Shown here: positions 1 through 11,984 of the stretch, in pieces
Layout of the letters: every line of letters starts with the position of its first letter
Position numbering within the stretch: position 1 is the stretch's first letter
NCBI GenBank assembly: GCA_037178855.1
Contig: JASJZC010000005.1
Coordinates: forward strand, 2,914,001 to 2,978,000
DNA: 64,000 bases
Reading direction: 5' to 3'
Origin: Oscheius sp. JU75
Lineage: Eukaryota > Nematoda > Chromadorea > Rhabditida > Rhabditidae
Program-made: the position numbers and the translations under genes
Notes under the pieces: generated by a model
Database searches by the model: none
The model's input: the letters and a program-made list of their open reading frames with translations, nothing else
What the model was told of the DNA's origin: nothing

Positions 1-810
1 ACTGACATATACTGGTTTGCCGTAAATCCGGACACCAAGCGGATTTGTAAGAAGCACGAGTTCAGGTAACCTATTCAAATAGTAGTTGTTATCAAAGAGG
101 AGTTTAGAAAGCTGTTCGAGCCTCATTCAGTCCAGATGATTGCCGGCAAGGTACAGCCGTGGTTCCGTCTGGAGAGGATAGCTGAAGACACCGGGGAGAA
201 CGAGAACGAGCGAGGCAATACTCTCTTCTCGTGGCAACTCACTGCCGGATCGCAGCTTCTGCTCGTCCTCGGAGCCTCGATTGCCGTTATTGCTCTGATC
301 TCCATCATCTGTGCCATCTACTGCTTCTCCAAGTTCAAAGTACCCCTTGTCTCTTGTAACAAATCCTATTCGAATTCAGATAAAGTCCCAGCAGATCCAC
401 ACCTACCATCCAGGCGGCTTCCAGCAGAAGCTTAACACGATCTACTTGCCCCAGCCAGGCATGGATCCCCGTTTGGAAAGCTACGAAACCCAGATAATGG
501 AGATGCCAATCTCTGATGAGGATCTCACGATCAAGAGCGGCTCAATAGGACAGCCTCATCAGAGGGCATACAGGTTCGATCCTTATAGTAATGCAACTGA
601 CAGAGAAGATTCAGAAACTACGGGAGACCACCGTCGGCAGGTTACGAAGGCGATTTCAGCATTGAAGAGAGTATGTACGCAGTGAATGGTCCTCCCTGTC
701 GATTGGATCCAATGACAAAGTGAGTTTCTTACATTTCTATCCTGTGTCGATCAAGCGGACTTGACCACTTTCAGTCGGGTAGTGCCAGCCTCCAATCTAC
801 ATTTGTGTAA
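1..810 (+). CDS. C-terminal end of a single-pass membrane protein, probably cadherin-like (5' partial)
   Basis: The window opens inside an exon. Joining 1-65, 108-339, 380-573 and 615-719 keeps one frame across introns of 41-42 nt. The product has a short extracellular stretch, a hydrophobic segment rich in Leu, Val, Ile and Ala at about 265-325, and a polar cytoplasmic tail of roughly 120 residues. The extracellular end resembles the membrane-proximal part of Cad23/Cad87A-type cadherins, but no calcium-binding motif is in view, so the family is an inference. The frame from 311 would stop at 685. Splicing out 574-614 instead gives a tail ending at a donor at 720. Using the acceptor at 781/782, the protein ends in STFV, a class I PDZ ligand. 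Confidence 0.5.
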
Positions 811-1352
811 GTCCGCACATGAGTTCAGTTACTAAAGAGAATAATCTCACTCGGTTTGAGCACATTCTATCAGTTTCTAAGTTAATTTGGTTACTAATGG
901 ATTCAAATTTCTAAAACAAACAGAATGTTCCAGACGGATTTCGACCCTCGTGATTCCAGCACCCGACTATCCTCCGACCCATCCGCGAGGTAATACGCAC
1001 AAAAGTCTTCTCTGATCTTTCGACCCTCAAAACAACTGCTCAGCCCCTTGTAAACGAGTTTCCTTATTATTTTTTTGGTGAGAGGCCCCCTCCGAAACCC
1101 CCAATATGATCTTGTGTCTCCCGCGCGCCTGTGTCTTTCCCTCTGTGTCCATATATGCATATATTCATACCTATTGAAATATAGAGAAAGACATTTATTT
1201 TGTATTGTCTATGAAATCTTTGGGACGAGCACTATATACACACTCTGAGACCCTGTTCGTACTAATCGTAATCTCACAACACGGGGGAGGTAAGCAAGAA
1301 AAAAAGTGTAGATAGAAAAAGTATTGTACATTTGGGATTCAACAGAAAGAGA

Positions 1353-4300
1353 TTATGTTTCGGGTCCAGTGACCAGCCCGATGTCAGCCACACTGCTGTA
1401 ATCGTCCAGAGAATCGTCTCGCGACCGCATCGGAGAGAGGAAGACTGGCTGTCGACGGGCTCTTTCTCGGGTATCCGAGGCCACTCGCCAGATCCGGCAC
1501 GAAGCTCCGCCACTGAAACTTTTTCGATTACTAACCGTACCATGTGACTCAAAAGACAGGCAGAACAAAGTGCTCACCTGACACCGATGTTGAGAAGCTC
1601 TTCCCTCGAGACGAACTCCAGAATGTCAATCTTCGTGTATCCTTCGGACAGAATGGCCCGTATTGAGCGCTCATCGACTTCGAGCCCTTTCAGCCACTGA
1701 ACGAGATCGTCGTTTGTTCGATTACTGTAGTGACTCGTGGGAAGAATGATTTTGTTGGGAGCAGAGGGAGGAGGATACGTATGACGATACGTGTAGAGTT
1801 CTTTTAGACGGTGGGTTCTGGCCAGACTCGACTTGAGAACCTCATTGAGTTCCTTCTCGGATCTAACCAGCTGTTCCAGCAGATTGTCGTTATCCTTTCG
1901 GACTCCTCTCAACTCAATCTGCAGATCTCGACGATCTTCTCGAGACGGAGGTCGACTCTCTGACTCTGGCTCCGTGTGACCAGACTCTCTGGAGAGGGAC
2001 GATCGATGTCCAGTCGGGACAACAGAGGACGGAGTGGGAACATCCTCGACGTGGAGGAGAACCGAAAGATCAGGGCTGATAATCTGGACAGCTACTTGAA
2101 CTGCCTGCTGGATGAGATTCGAGAGGGCGAACATCCAATGAGGTTTGATGTCTAATTTGCGAAGCACGGGCTGCACAGAGTCGCTAAACGAGTACAGCGC
2201 CAAGTTGATCTGAAGGTGATAGAATAAGCTCCTTGAAGATAAGGACAAAAACCTGTGACATGCGGCCAGAGTCGTAGTCGAACATGCATCGAAGTTCTTC
2301 GATCGCGTGCTGGATGTACTTGTTCTCTTTCTTCAAAAGATACGTGCGTATTCCGTCCAGCAGCTTCTCCAGCATCAGCGATGTTATCTGAATTTTGTTT
2401 TGACAAAATAGGAAAGATTGCCTACCACGACTTCTCCCTCACTCTGCTGTTGGATCCTTCGCTCCCAACTCTCGATGATCTGGTCCTTGTACTCGCTGAA
2501 GAACTGAGCCAAGGTGCTCCGTCTCTCCGAATCCTTCTTGAGCATGAAGAAGCGACTGCTCGAATGACTCTCGTCCGAAATAGTCCGATTCAAGAGACTC
2601 GGAGCCATCGATACACTAGACGAATGAGTCAAATTGGGATGAGTGTTGTCATCTATTATTGGCGAGGAGGGCTGACTCAGATGGAAGCCGGGATGACGGC
2701 TCTCTGTGCCAGCACTTGGAGGACCGTCTGGGACTGGAGAGGCTGAAAAGGTACGCACACGGCTGTGGTCGATCATCAGATGCAGTTTCTTCTCTTCCTT
2801 CGATGTTGTATTGGCCTTTTGGTGTGTCTGTTCTTGAGGGGCAGAGGCAACTCCCATGCCACCAATGTGAGAGGTCGACCTCAACATTTCTCTCTGCTTC
2901 ACAGTGTCCAGTGGTTTCTTATTAATCGAGCCACTTCGTGTCCGAGAGATATTGTGATGGTACTGCTGGATAAAGGGGTCTTGGAGGAGTTGGACAGCGT
3001 CTGGACGAAGCTTGGGGTTCGGCTCAAAGCAGCTCTTAATGAAACTCTTGCATTTCTCCGAGACCTCTGCCGGAATGGGCGGATGCGCTTTGAACATTCC
3101 CACTTTGAACATTGCTGCTTGAGGAGACGCCATCTGAAAATTGACTTATACTGTATCTTTTTCTAGTATTACCTCAACGAAAGGCGGCCTACCCGTGGCC
3201 ATCTCGACCATTGTACATCCAAAACTCCAGATATCAGCAGGAGCTCCGTACCCTCGTTGACCGTGGTCGATGACCTCCGGAGCCATGTACTGCAGTGTCC
3301 CAGTGAATGTCTCTGTGACCGGATTCAATCCAGCCAGTCGTTTACAAGTTCCAAAGTCAGATATCTTGCAAACTCCGCTGTACGTGTTCACCAGCACATT
3401 GTCTCCCTAAAACTATACTTTTAGGGTAAAGCCTGACAGTACCTTGATGTCGCGATGAACAATCTTCTGCTCGTGGAGATACCGTAACCCGTCGAGGATC
3501 TGCTTTCCGTAGAGGACCATGGCTGGCTCGTTCAAAGGTCCCCATTTGGATCGGAGAAGGGAACTCAAGGATCCGCCAGGCACGTGTTCCATGAAGATGA
3601 GGAAGACATCGTTGCCGACCTCTCGGTGACTGAGATCACAGCCGAGATACTGGACAATATTCTGATGACTGAGAGTCGAGTGAAGATTGATCTCTTCCAT
3701 CAAGGGCTGCACCTCCTCGTCGTACTTGACCTCAATTTCCTTGACTACAATCTGTCGCTGGGTGCAGAGATCTCTTCCCGAGTAGACGGTTCCATAGGTA
3801 CCACGTCCCAGGACGACTCTCTCGCCGCTCTTCGACACCTCGTACTCAAAGTTCATCTTCTCGACCGGGTCGATGTTGGTCAATAGCTTGTTCTGATTAC
3901 CCTCAATGTCCTGACCCATGTCCACCACGGTACTGATGACCTTAGTGGCGTGGGCGGTCGAAGGGAAGATGAGGTTGAAGTCGTCAGAATTCTCGTGAAC
4001 GTAGAGATAGATCGAACGGTCGTCCTTCCGTGAAGCAGAGACAGCCTTGATGTTATTGGTGTTGAAGATCCACCGATGGATGCCTGGAGGAGGTTTCTTC
4101 GAGGCCGAATTCTCGAGAACATGGCTCAGAATGACAGATCCCTCGCCCTTGTTGATGGTCAAGTAGGATGGCGTGAACTGCTTGTCGTACTCGACTATCA
4201 GAACCGGATAACGAGGACAGTTGATATTGGCATCTAAACTTTTGGCTGTGCATGTGATTGAACATTTATACCTTGCTCTGTAGCTTCCATGAAGAATTCC

Positions 4301-7300
4301 GTCCAGAAGAGGAAGGTCTGCTTGTCTTTCTCCACAGGACTGATCGTGGCAGCACATCTGTTGATCCTGAAGTTAATTTCGTTATCTATTTCCGATTTCA
4401 AACTCACAATTTTATGTTTTCCATTGTACTCTTGAGGAACCAAACGGGCGGCTTCAACATGGCCATCTTCAAAGCTGCTTCACAAGCCTTTTGGAAGTTC
4501 TCAGCCAGAACAGAAACCTCAAAATAGGTGGCCACATCCCAGTATTCCGAAAGTTGACTCAGGGCTCCTTTCCTTCCAAGTAGAGAATTCAAAACAACAG
4601 CGATCTGTTGCATCTCGGCATTGTTTTCGAAATGTTCTCCACTGGCTCGAAGCAGGGTAGTCAAGTTGATTCCACTATATTCGAGAGGAGACACTTCAAA
4701 TGCCCGTCGATACCTGTATAAAGGGTTTTTGTTTTACATTTCGGTGTACTGTAGGCGGTGGTGTACGCAATCAAACAATTATTTTTTCATTTGACGCCAC
4801 TTTATTTCTCTTTTTTTTTTAAATTTTCTTCCTGGTGTTTCCTCTTATTTCTATCCACAAATTATGTTGAAGGAATGAATCGCGTCTTCGGGAAACGTAA
4901 AGACGAGCCTCGTCCCTCGCTGAACGACGCGATTCAGACAATTGAAGGACGCAACGAATCACTCGAGAAGAAAATTTCTCACGTACGTCTCTTTTCCATT
5001 CCTGATCTACTTTAAAAGGATTCAGTTTGATTTGGAGTTGAAGAAAGTACGCAGCCAGATCAGTAACATGCGCGACGGTCCGAGCAAAGACTTGCTGAAG
5101 CAGAAGGCTCTGAGGTTTGTTGGTTTTTGCCTGTACCAAAAGCATTTCTCAGAATTCTCAAGCAAAAAAGAATGTACGAAGAGCAGCAGGGCCAACTTCA
5201 TCAGCAAATGTTCAACATGGATCAAACGAATTTTGCCATTCAAGGAATGAAGGATAATCAGGTCAACTACAATGCCATGAAGGACGGCCTCAAAGTCATG
5301 CAGAAAGAGTACAAAAAACTAGACATTGATAAGGTTTTTGTGCTTTGAGGTTTAGTAATTCCAAAATTTAGATCGAAAAGTTGAAGGACGAGATGATCGA
5401 CATGATTACGATGAACAATGAGGTGAACGATGCTTTCGCCAGTTCATACGACATGCCCGATGTGGATGAGTCCGAACTCGAAGCCGAATTAGCCGCTCTT
5501 GGCAACGAACTCGATCTCGGAGAGACTGACACCAGCTACATGAACGAAGCACTCAGGGCACCCGTCGTTCCCGAAAATCCGAACATGCCCGTCACAGAAA
5601 AAGTTTGCTCCCTTTGTTTTACAATAATGTTCAATTTAGAATGCTGAAGGCTTCGAGGTGGACGAATTCGGTCTGCCAAAAGTCCCCAACGCCCAGCTCA
5701 ACTAGCCTTCTACCGCCTTTCCATTTTCCCCCGGTTTATTTGTAAATTCATAGCTAGCTGAACATTTTTAGACTCACCACTGAATGGCCTTGTTCAACGA
5801 CTCCTTGTCCTCGTAGTTGCTGGCTATGAACTTGTCCTTGTAGATTCGGCCAGCCAGACAGATGATGTCCGGACTCAACCCAGCCTGGTCTTCGGTGTTC
5901 TCGATGATCTCTTCCACAGTCCTCAGAGCCTTCTCGTGATCTCCTTTCTGATTCCGTCTCGTCAAGGCGAAGGCATACAGATAGCGAATATGCGTGATGT
6001 CTACCACGTTTGTGTTCTTTATGCGACTTAGTTCGTCGATAAGTGAGATCATGGCGTCATAGTTTTGATTGTCTCTGAACATTTGATGTTTTTAGGTCAT
6101 CTTCTCTTTACCTGTAGCTTAAGAGGAGTCTGTGCAACGTCTCCCTCGACAAAACGTCCGGATTGTCCAGTCGCATCCTCATCTTATCCAAGAACTCGTT
6201 CAGTTCTGTCGGCTCTCGAATCTCGCGCGATTTTCTCAAATCAGCGAGGAATTTCTCTTTAGCTTGTGCTCTAAACTTCTTTCTTCTTTTAGATTCCCTC
6301 AATAACCCACATTGCTTCGACCTGGACGTTTTTGAAGGCTTGTTTGAGGACGGTTTTGAAGTTCTTCATGCTGGTCTTTGGATTGATTTCCTCTCCTTTC
6401 GCTTTTTCATAGCAGACCAAACTGTGGGAATCGGGACAATTGGTGTAGAGGATCATCGGAATGTGTTCATGCGTCCTTTTCAGGGCGTCTATCACTCGAA
6501 ACTCTGCATCTGGAGCCATATAGGTGATGATCATGTTACAGCTCTGTTTCATGCTCTCTCGGACTCCTGGAAATCAGTTGTTTTGCTTTAAATTAGCCTT
6601 TTTCAATCTCTCTTTTTCAAGAAAATACTCACCAATATGGTAGCACAGACTCGGCTGTTGGTGAGTAACCGTCACATCGACCACAGCCACATCTGCGTTG
6701 TAGAAGGTGTCCAAGGTCGATGTCTCTCCAAAGTCCAGACGCTCAAACTCGAGTTTCTGAATACAATGTTGTCTACCCCATTGTTTAGAGCAAAGCACCG
6801 TGAGATTAACATTGAGCGAGTCGGCGACCTTCTGTACATCTTTGAGAGCGATGTCTCTGACGACGTAGTTCCGCTTGACCTTCTCGTCAATGACCAAGAC
6901 GACTTGAAGACGTCTGTTCGGGTTGTTCTTGTCGATGGAATGAGCTGGCGAACAGTTGTTGCTATTACGGAATCCGTTCCGCGGCTGAAAACGGAATATG
7001 TCAGTCCAATTTGGCATTATGTCCGAGGAGTTATTGTCTTTTTTTGGATTGCGCCGGGAAAGCAGCTATTGATAGCAGATGACTCTATTTTAGTAGGGTG
7101 TCTTTCTAGATAGTAAGTACCCCCTACAAGAGTCTCTGGAGGCAGTTTCCTACCAGATCTTATGGTACGAACTGTCCAAAAACTGTTCTTATCAGTTTGT
7201 CCCTCACCGTCCTCTACAACTGTCTCTCTGAAGGTGAGAAAGGAACGTACCGTGGGCTCTGTGCTAGCGCCGTCGGCCTTGGCGGACATAGCTGGAGAAG

Positions 7301-7433
7301 GACATCGGTTGGCCAGTCCCTGTAAGCTTTTGGACGTAACAAGAGACAGGAATCTGGTGTCGGAAGACGTATTCCGATCAAGCGACATTGTTCTGATGAA
7401 TAGAGGGGCGGGGACAGGAGGAGACGACGACAA
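1353..7433 (-). CDS. MAP3K5-like: ASK1-type MAP kinase kinase kinase (MAP3K5/6/15 family)
   Basis: This stress-activated Ser/Thr kinase phosphorylates MAP2Ks upstream of JNK and p38. I see 13 exons: 7433-7128, 6984-6633, 6566-6311, 6270-6112, 6074-5778, 4713-4408, 4366-4272, 4233-3443, 3406-3173, 3133-2426, 2387-2253, 2209-1578 and 1512-1353. The N-terminal half matches the ASK thioredoxin-binding and TPR regions ([43 protein letters not shown]). The kinase domain shows a Gly loop ([12 protein letters not shown]), VKEI, HRDIKGDN, DFGT and GTLQYMAPE, so it looks active. After the kinase come a Ser-rich linker, a coiled coil and a SAM-like C-terminus (EELLNIGV, then a Trp-containing segment as in ASK1). 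Most introns are 37-45 nt. The exception is 4714-5777, which holds CHMP5. The start at 7433 is the first Met of the first coding exon; upstream exons are not excluded. Confidence 0.93.
4875..5705 (+). CDS. CHMP5: CHMP5/Vps60, ESCRT-III associated protein
   Basis: CHMP5 acts late in ESCRT-III membrane scission at endosomes and binds LIP5/VTA1. Exons 4875-4982, 5026-5114, 5153-5333, 5372-5602 and 5640-5705 join in frame with introns of 37-43 nt. The product starts [16 protein letters not shown] and contains [46 protein letters not shown] and a C-terminal [10 protein letters not shown], all diagnostic of CHMP5 rather than other CHMPs. Length (about 220 residues) is normal for the family. The whole gene lies antisense inside intron 4714-5777 of the ASK-type kinase, with only about 70 bp between its stop and the next kinase exon. 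Its 3' UTR may therefore overlap that exon. Confidence 0.95.
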
Positions 7434-9935
7434 CTACCGTCGTGGATTCGGTCAGAAGGTAATTAGACTGGGAGCTAGGTCACGCACAAAAAGGGGGATC
7501 CAGAATGGAGGAAAAAGACTAATCAAACAAGAGGCAGAGAATATGAGGGGAAGAGGGTGAACATTGGAAAGGGTAGCCCAGAAGGGTGAGAGAACAATGG
7601 TTGTGAATCAGTAGACGGGCCGACAGAACAACAGAGAGAAAAGATTAATCATTGCAACTTGTAGCTCGTGGAGGAAAGAACATTCTGGGTTAGAGGCGAT
7701 TCAGGAGAGCGAGAGTTCTGAGGGGAAATAGACTCCAAACTTGATTAGTAATATGGAAGTTGCCGAAAAACAAAAACTATAATTGGTTGCAAACTTTGGA
7801 GCACTTCAATTCGAATGGGACAATTGTAGAGGCTACCACAAAACGAGACTCTTCACACCAGAGATCGCCTCCGACAACAGTTCTTTAAAAGCAAACTTCA
7901 AAGGCTATAGAGGACACAAAATAGTGAGATCTTCTCCATCGAGAAGAGTGACTAACCAAAGATCTCTCATCGAAATATAAACACTGAATCGATTACCTTT
8001 CGCGGAGACATGGTGTCTCACTGGTTAAAATATAGAACGTTTGGTTTAAGAGTTTAGCAGGTGCGACTGGAATGCTGTTTATGTCAATTGGATTGATCGG
8101 AAGGTCTGTTTGTTATTTTTGAGAGAGTGATCTTTGGCACTAAAGAACGAGGCAAACATGGGTACAGCTGTGTCTACGGGGGCAGACTGATACGGAAGAG
8201 ACCTCTGCAAAACAGGAGAGAGGTTACAATTGTTTTACGTAATGAAAGAGGTTCTGTGAGTGAGGGAGAGAGAGAGAGAGAGAAAGAGAGAGCACCCCGA
8301 TCAGGATAATCCAGCCGGTTAAACCCCCGTTTTGGGGGGAAGTTTCGTGTGGAAAGACTCGGAATCGGATTGTCCACACGAAAAGATGTCTCATATTCAT
8401 CGAGGAGACGATCTCTTTGGATTTTTTGTGACTGGAACTGGAGTCGAAAAGTAGTGTTTGTTGTTGGTAGAAAAGAGAAGAAGACGAAGAGACACCTTAT
8501 CTCGGAAAGAGAGAGAAGAGGGAGATACGAATAAAGAAGTAGAAAAAGACTCGACCAGCTGCACGGAGAGTTCAGCTGTCTCTCGCGCAATTCTAAGCAC
8601 TGAACTTCCACTCGATTGGAACAAGAAGATGTTTTCCAAAATGGATAGAGAGAGAGGACATAAAAATGGGGAAATGTCTTTTTGATAAGGAGAAATGTTG
8701 TGCTCGGACTGGACCAACCGAACTGCCTTCTAGAGAACAACTTTGATACTAAGAGATGGTGACAGTTGCTATTCTGGGAGTAGTCTCTATTCTTCTAGGG
8801 AAGTCTCAAGAAAATGGGAGAGAGTCACGAGGAGAGAGAGAGTACATCCAGTGAGGACTTCCTGAGCAACGAGATCGCTACTTAGGCAGCCTACTTAGTC
8901 ATTCGATGCACTTCCAGGAACATAAAAAGAGAATCTGACATGTTTGGGGGAACGATTTTGAATCAGGAAGAAGCACTAGAATTCTGCATTGGGAATGGCT
9001 CCCACGACCATCATAACTAATGAGCTCATCGGAGCATTCGGATAAAAAACGAGTTCAGAAGTCTGGACTAATTCTCGAGAAACAAGAGGATTACACCCTC
9101 TACATCCCATCATTCGACATTTTGCGGGAATACAGAAAAAGTTAACAAAACAGGGGGAAGAATCGCAATAAAAGAGGAATTGACCGAATGGAGAGCAATT
9201 AAAGGGAGGGGAGAAATGGACAACGGGTTGGGTACGAGAGTCGAGAAATCAATAAATCAGGCGAGACGCGAGGCGGATCACAAGGGCGAGTGGTCGGGCG
9301 CTCCTCTCGGCCGAAAAAAAGAGGCTTTCCTCTCCGGATGAGGAGGAGGAAGTGGCCTTCAATATTGGAAAACAGAAAAGCGCGCTGAGACCCGCCACGG
9401 CCCGAAAAAGCCGATGATTGGCAGCTGAGAGAGAGAGATAGGAATGTCTAACGATGGGAATTCGCGAGGGAAACGAGTCGCCTCGTGGGAATTTCCGCAT
9501 GTTTCCCAGGTCAAATGCGGGTTTTGAAGAACAACTAAAAGAGAGAGTGTCTGTTCGACAAACTGGCAGGCTACGCACTACAGCCGGAAAACCCCCCAAC
9601 TGGGTGAGAGAGAGACATCAATTGATTGTACTGTACGATTGAAACGGAATATATTCAGAGACAAAACACAGACCCGGGCAAGACATAACATTCAAAGGAT
9701 TGTTTTCTCAAAACTTGATTGGTTTTGGAATGCGGAGCACTTTTAAACACACTCTGTGTGTGAGCTAGAATTCACGCAAAACTGACATCATGAAATGTGT
9801 GAACAGCATGGAATAGAAGCTATAATTCCTAGCTGTTCGACGTGGAGGGGTTTCTCCCTGGTAGATATCACAGGACTCATATCCGGTCTTCTCCGTTGTA
9901 AAAATGGCATTCGATTCGTTCTTCACACCCACAAC
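7434..9935. other. GA-rich intergenic region, no gene seen
   Basis: This is upstream of the ASK-type kinase and of the secreted-protein gene. It is purine-rich on the + strand, with (GA)n tracts near 8262-8292, 8505-8530 and 8825-8850. Long ORFs here on either strand are compositionally biased and show no protein-like pattern. The 5' UTR exons and promoter of the kinase probably lie here. Confidence 0.6.
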
Positions 9936-10876
9936 ATGCGTCAAAATAGGTTTCTCCTCCTTCTGACGCTGTTTTATACTGGTCAGTTGAGTCCAGGTCT
10001 TGTAACCGTGTTCTTTTCAGTTCTCTCAGAAGAAAGAAAAGTCAAGGATCCTTTCGAGCCTAGAGATAACCAGCCGTGAGTGGTCCTGAGTTGACCTATG
10101 GCACGGCGTGTTACGCCTATGTAAAAGGCGTCGCCAATTTTTCTCGCGCCAACTTCCTATTTCGAGGGCGAAAATTCAAAATTGTTGCATACTGTACTTA
10201 AGAAAAAGAGCGGCATTTGCGCCGGTTTGAAAAAGTGGTGATGCCCATAGCACGCCGTGATGGTCCTTTTCAGAAAGAGAGTTTGGGAGAACTGGGATCC
10301 GGAGCCAGTACCCTTTCCACATTATACCAAGGAGAAGAAGAAAGAACAGACAATATCGGTAAGGCATTGACTCATTCTTCTGAGAGACTATCCAGTGGCC
10401 AGAGTCTACATCCTCTTCTAAAGGTCCTCTGCCTCCTCTGGAATTACCCGATCCGAACCATCAAGGTCTATTGAAGGACATCGGAGGAATCAGTAGATTC
10501 TTTATCAAGTTTTGTCTTATGAGAGAATACAGATGTTGGATTTGGAGTCGGTGTTGGAGTCCCTGGAAATGACCCTGTCAGTGTCGGAACTAGAGTTGGA
10601 GTAGATTTCGGAGGGTCAGGTCTGGCTGGAGGAGTTCCGATTGGAGAGAACATCTTCCCGAGACGGGGCGAGCAGCACAGTCTCAATGACTATGACGGAA
10701 ACAAGCAGCTGATTGTGCCAGACAAGGCCTCCAAGTGGATACAGGCTGTTCGGGTTTGTGACCAGTCATGCATGTACAGTATTTATTCGATTCAGGAAGG
10801 GAGAATCCGTCTGGTCAAGTACCAACAACCGAAAACGCTAGTGGGCATCAATGGAGGAATCGGTATCGGCAAATGA
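9936..10876 (+). CDS. Small secreted Gly/Val-rich protein, family unknown
   Basis: Not a protein I recognise. Six exons join in frame: 9936-9981, 10021-10075, 10274-10358, 10396-10492, 10533-10753 and 10796-10876. Introns are 37-42 nt except one of 198 nt. The start gives a clear signal peptide (MRQNRFLLLLTLFYT). Then comes a charged, Pro/Trp-containing segment (KRVWENWDPEPVPFPHYT), a Pro/Ser linker, and a Gly/Val block that alternates in two-residue steps (GFGVGVGVPG, then GTRVGVDFGG). The C-terminus is a basic/Gly segment ending INGGIGIGK. About 190 residues in all. There are no cysteines outside the signal region, so a disulfide-rich toxin or defensin fold is unlikely. A matrix, cuticle or antimicrobial Gly-rich peptide is possible, but that is inference. 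Confidence 0.75.
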
Positions 10877-11984
10877 TCTCAGTATTTATGAAACATTGTT
10901 TCATTGAACTGTAACTATCACCCTGCTTGGAACTTTTCCAAAGCTAATCAGACAGTCAGATCGTCTAGGCTCCACCGGGTCAAGGTCAGTCTGAGGTACA
11001 AGACTACAGACTCTTCTTCATTGTCATCATCTTCGTTACAATCATTCTTTCAATATCGACCTTTGGATGAAGTTACGAGTTCTTAAGTTCGAACCGACTT
11101 CTCCAAAAGGGACCCATTTCAGACATTCTTTGGTCTTCTTCGCAAGGAAGTAGAAGCAGTGCTTGAATCAATCTATCTTGGCTTCTTGCGTCTTCAAAGA
11201 TCCTCATGGCCCTTTGCTTTCCTGTGAAAAACCTTTCTCAAAACTTTCTTCGCCTCCCAGTCAGTCTTTCCCAACGCCACGCCTTTGCCTATCTGAACCA
11301 TCTTCTCGTGTACTCTCTTCCGATATCGTCCCATCTCCTCCCGTCGAAGGTCGTCTCTCTTTGGTCTTTTCCTCCCGAGAGCCGCCCGACCAACGGGGCA
11401 CAACGATCGATCGGCCCAAACAAACTCTAATATAGGTCGTCGAGTGCGTTTGACCTGACCTTTGCTCTGTTCTATACCAAAGGAGCTCTGTTTCAAGAGC
11501 ACTTTTCCTCCGAAGATAACTGTTAAAAGAATTCTTATCTTTGCTCTTTTATCATCTTTTTTGGATCTTCTTTGGTGGAAATCGAGAGCAGAAACGTAGC
11601 GAATAAAAGTTCCTCGATGCAAAAGGGCGTTCTCTGAACTTTCTTTTTATAATTCGCGTGGGGATTTGCGAGATTTTTCTGTCTGGACAGAGTGAATAAG
11701 CCGATAGCTTATAAGTGGGTTTTAGAACAGTCTAACTGCCTCTTCCACTATCGATTTCCAACGAAATTAGTCTCAATCGAGGAGTCTCGGCAAGAGAATC
11801 CATCTGCCAGTTCCAAATCTGTCCTTATCACTATTCCATTGTCCTTCCTTCCCAACAATCACCCCACAAAGTTCTCCGAACGGGCGCTTATCGTGCCACG
11901 CGCACAAAACGGCTGCCCGTCTAGCAGACTGTTTGCCTCTCTCTTCTCTTTCTCTTTTTTTGCTGATTCGTATTGTTTCAGAGA

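Noticed and set aside
8174..8740. 188-codon minus-strand ORF
   Set aside because: Driven by purine-rich composition of the strand (Ser/Leu/Phe bias); no signal of conservation or splicing.
10083..10260. CACGGCGTG/CACGCCGTG inverted pair bounding most of a 198-nt intron
   Set aside because: Only 9 bp of perfect match and no target-site duplication, so not enough to call a mobile element.
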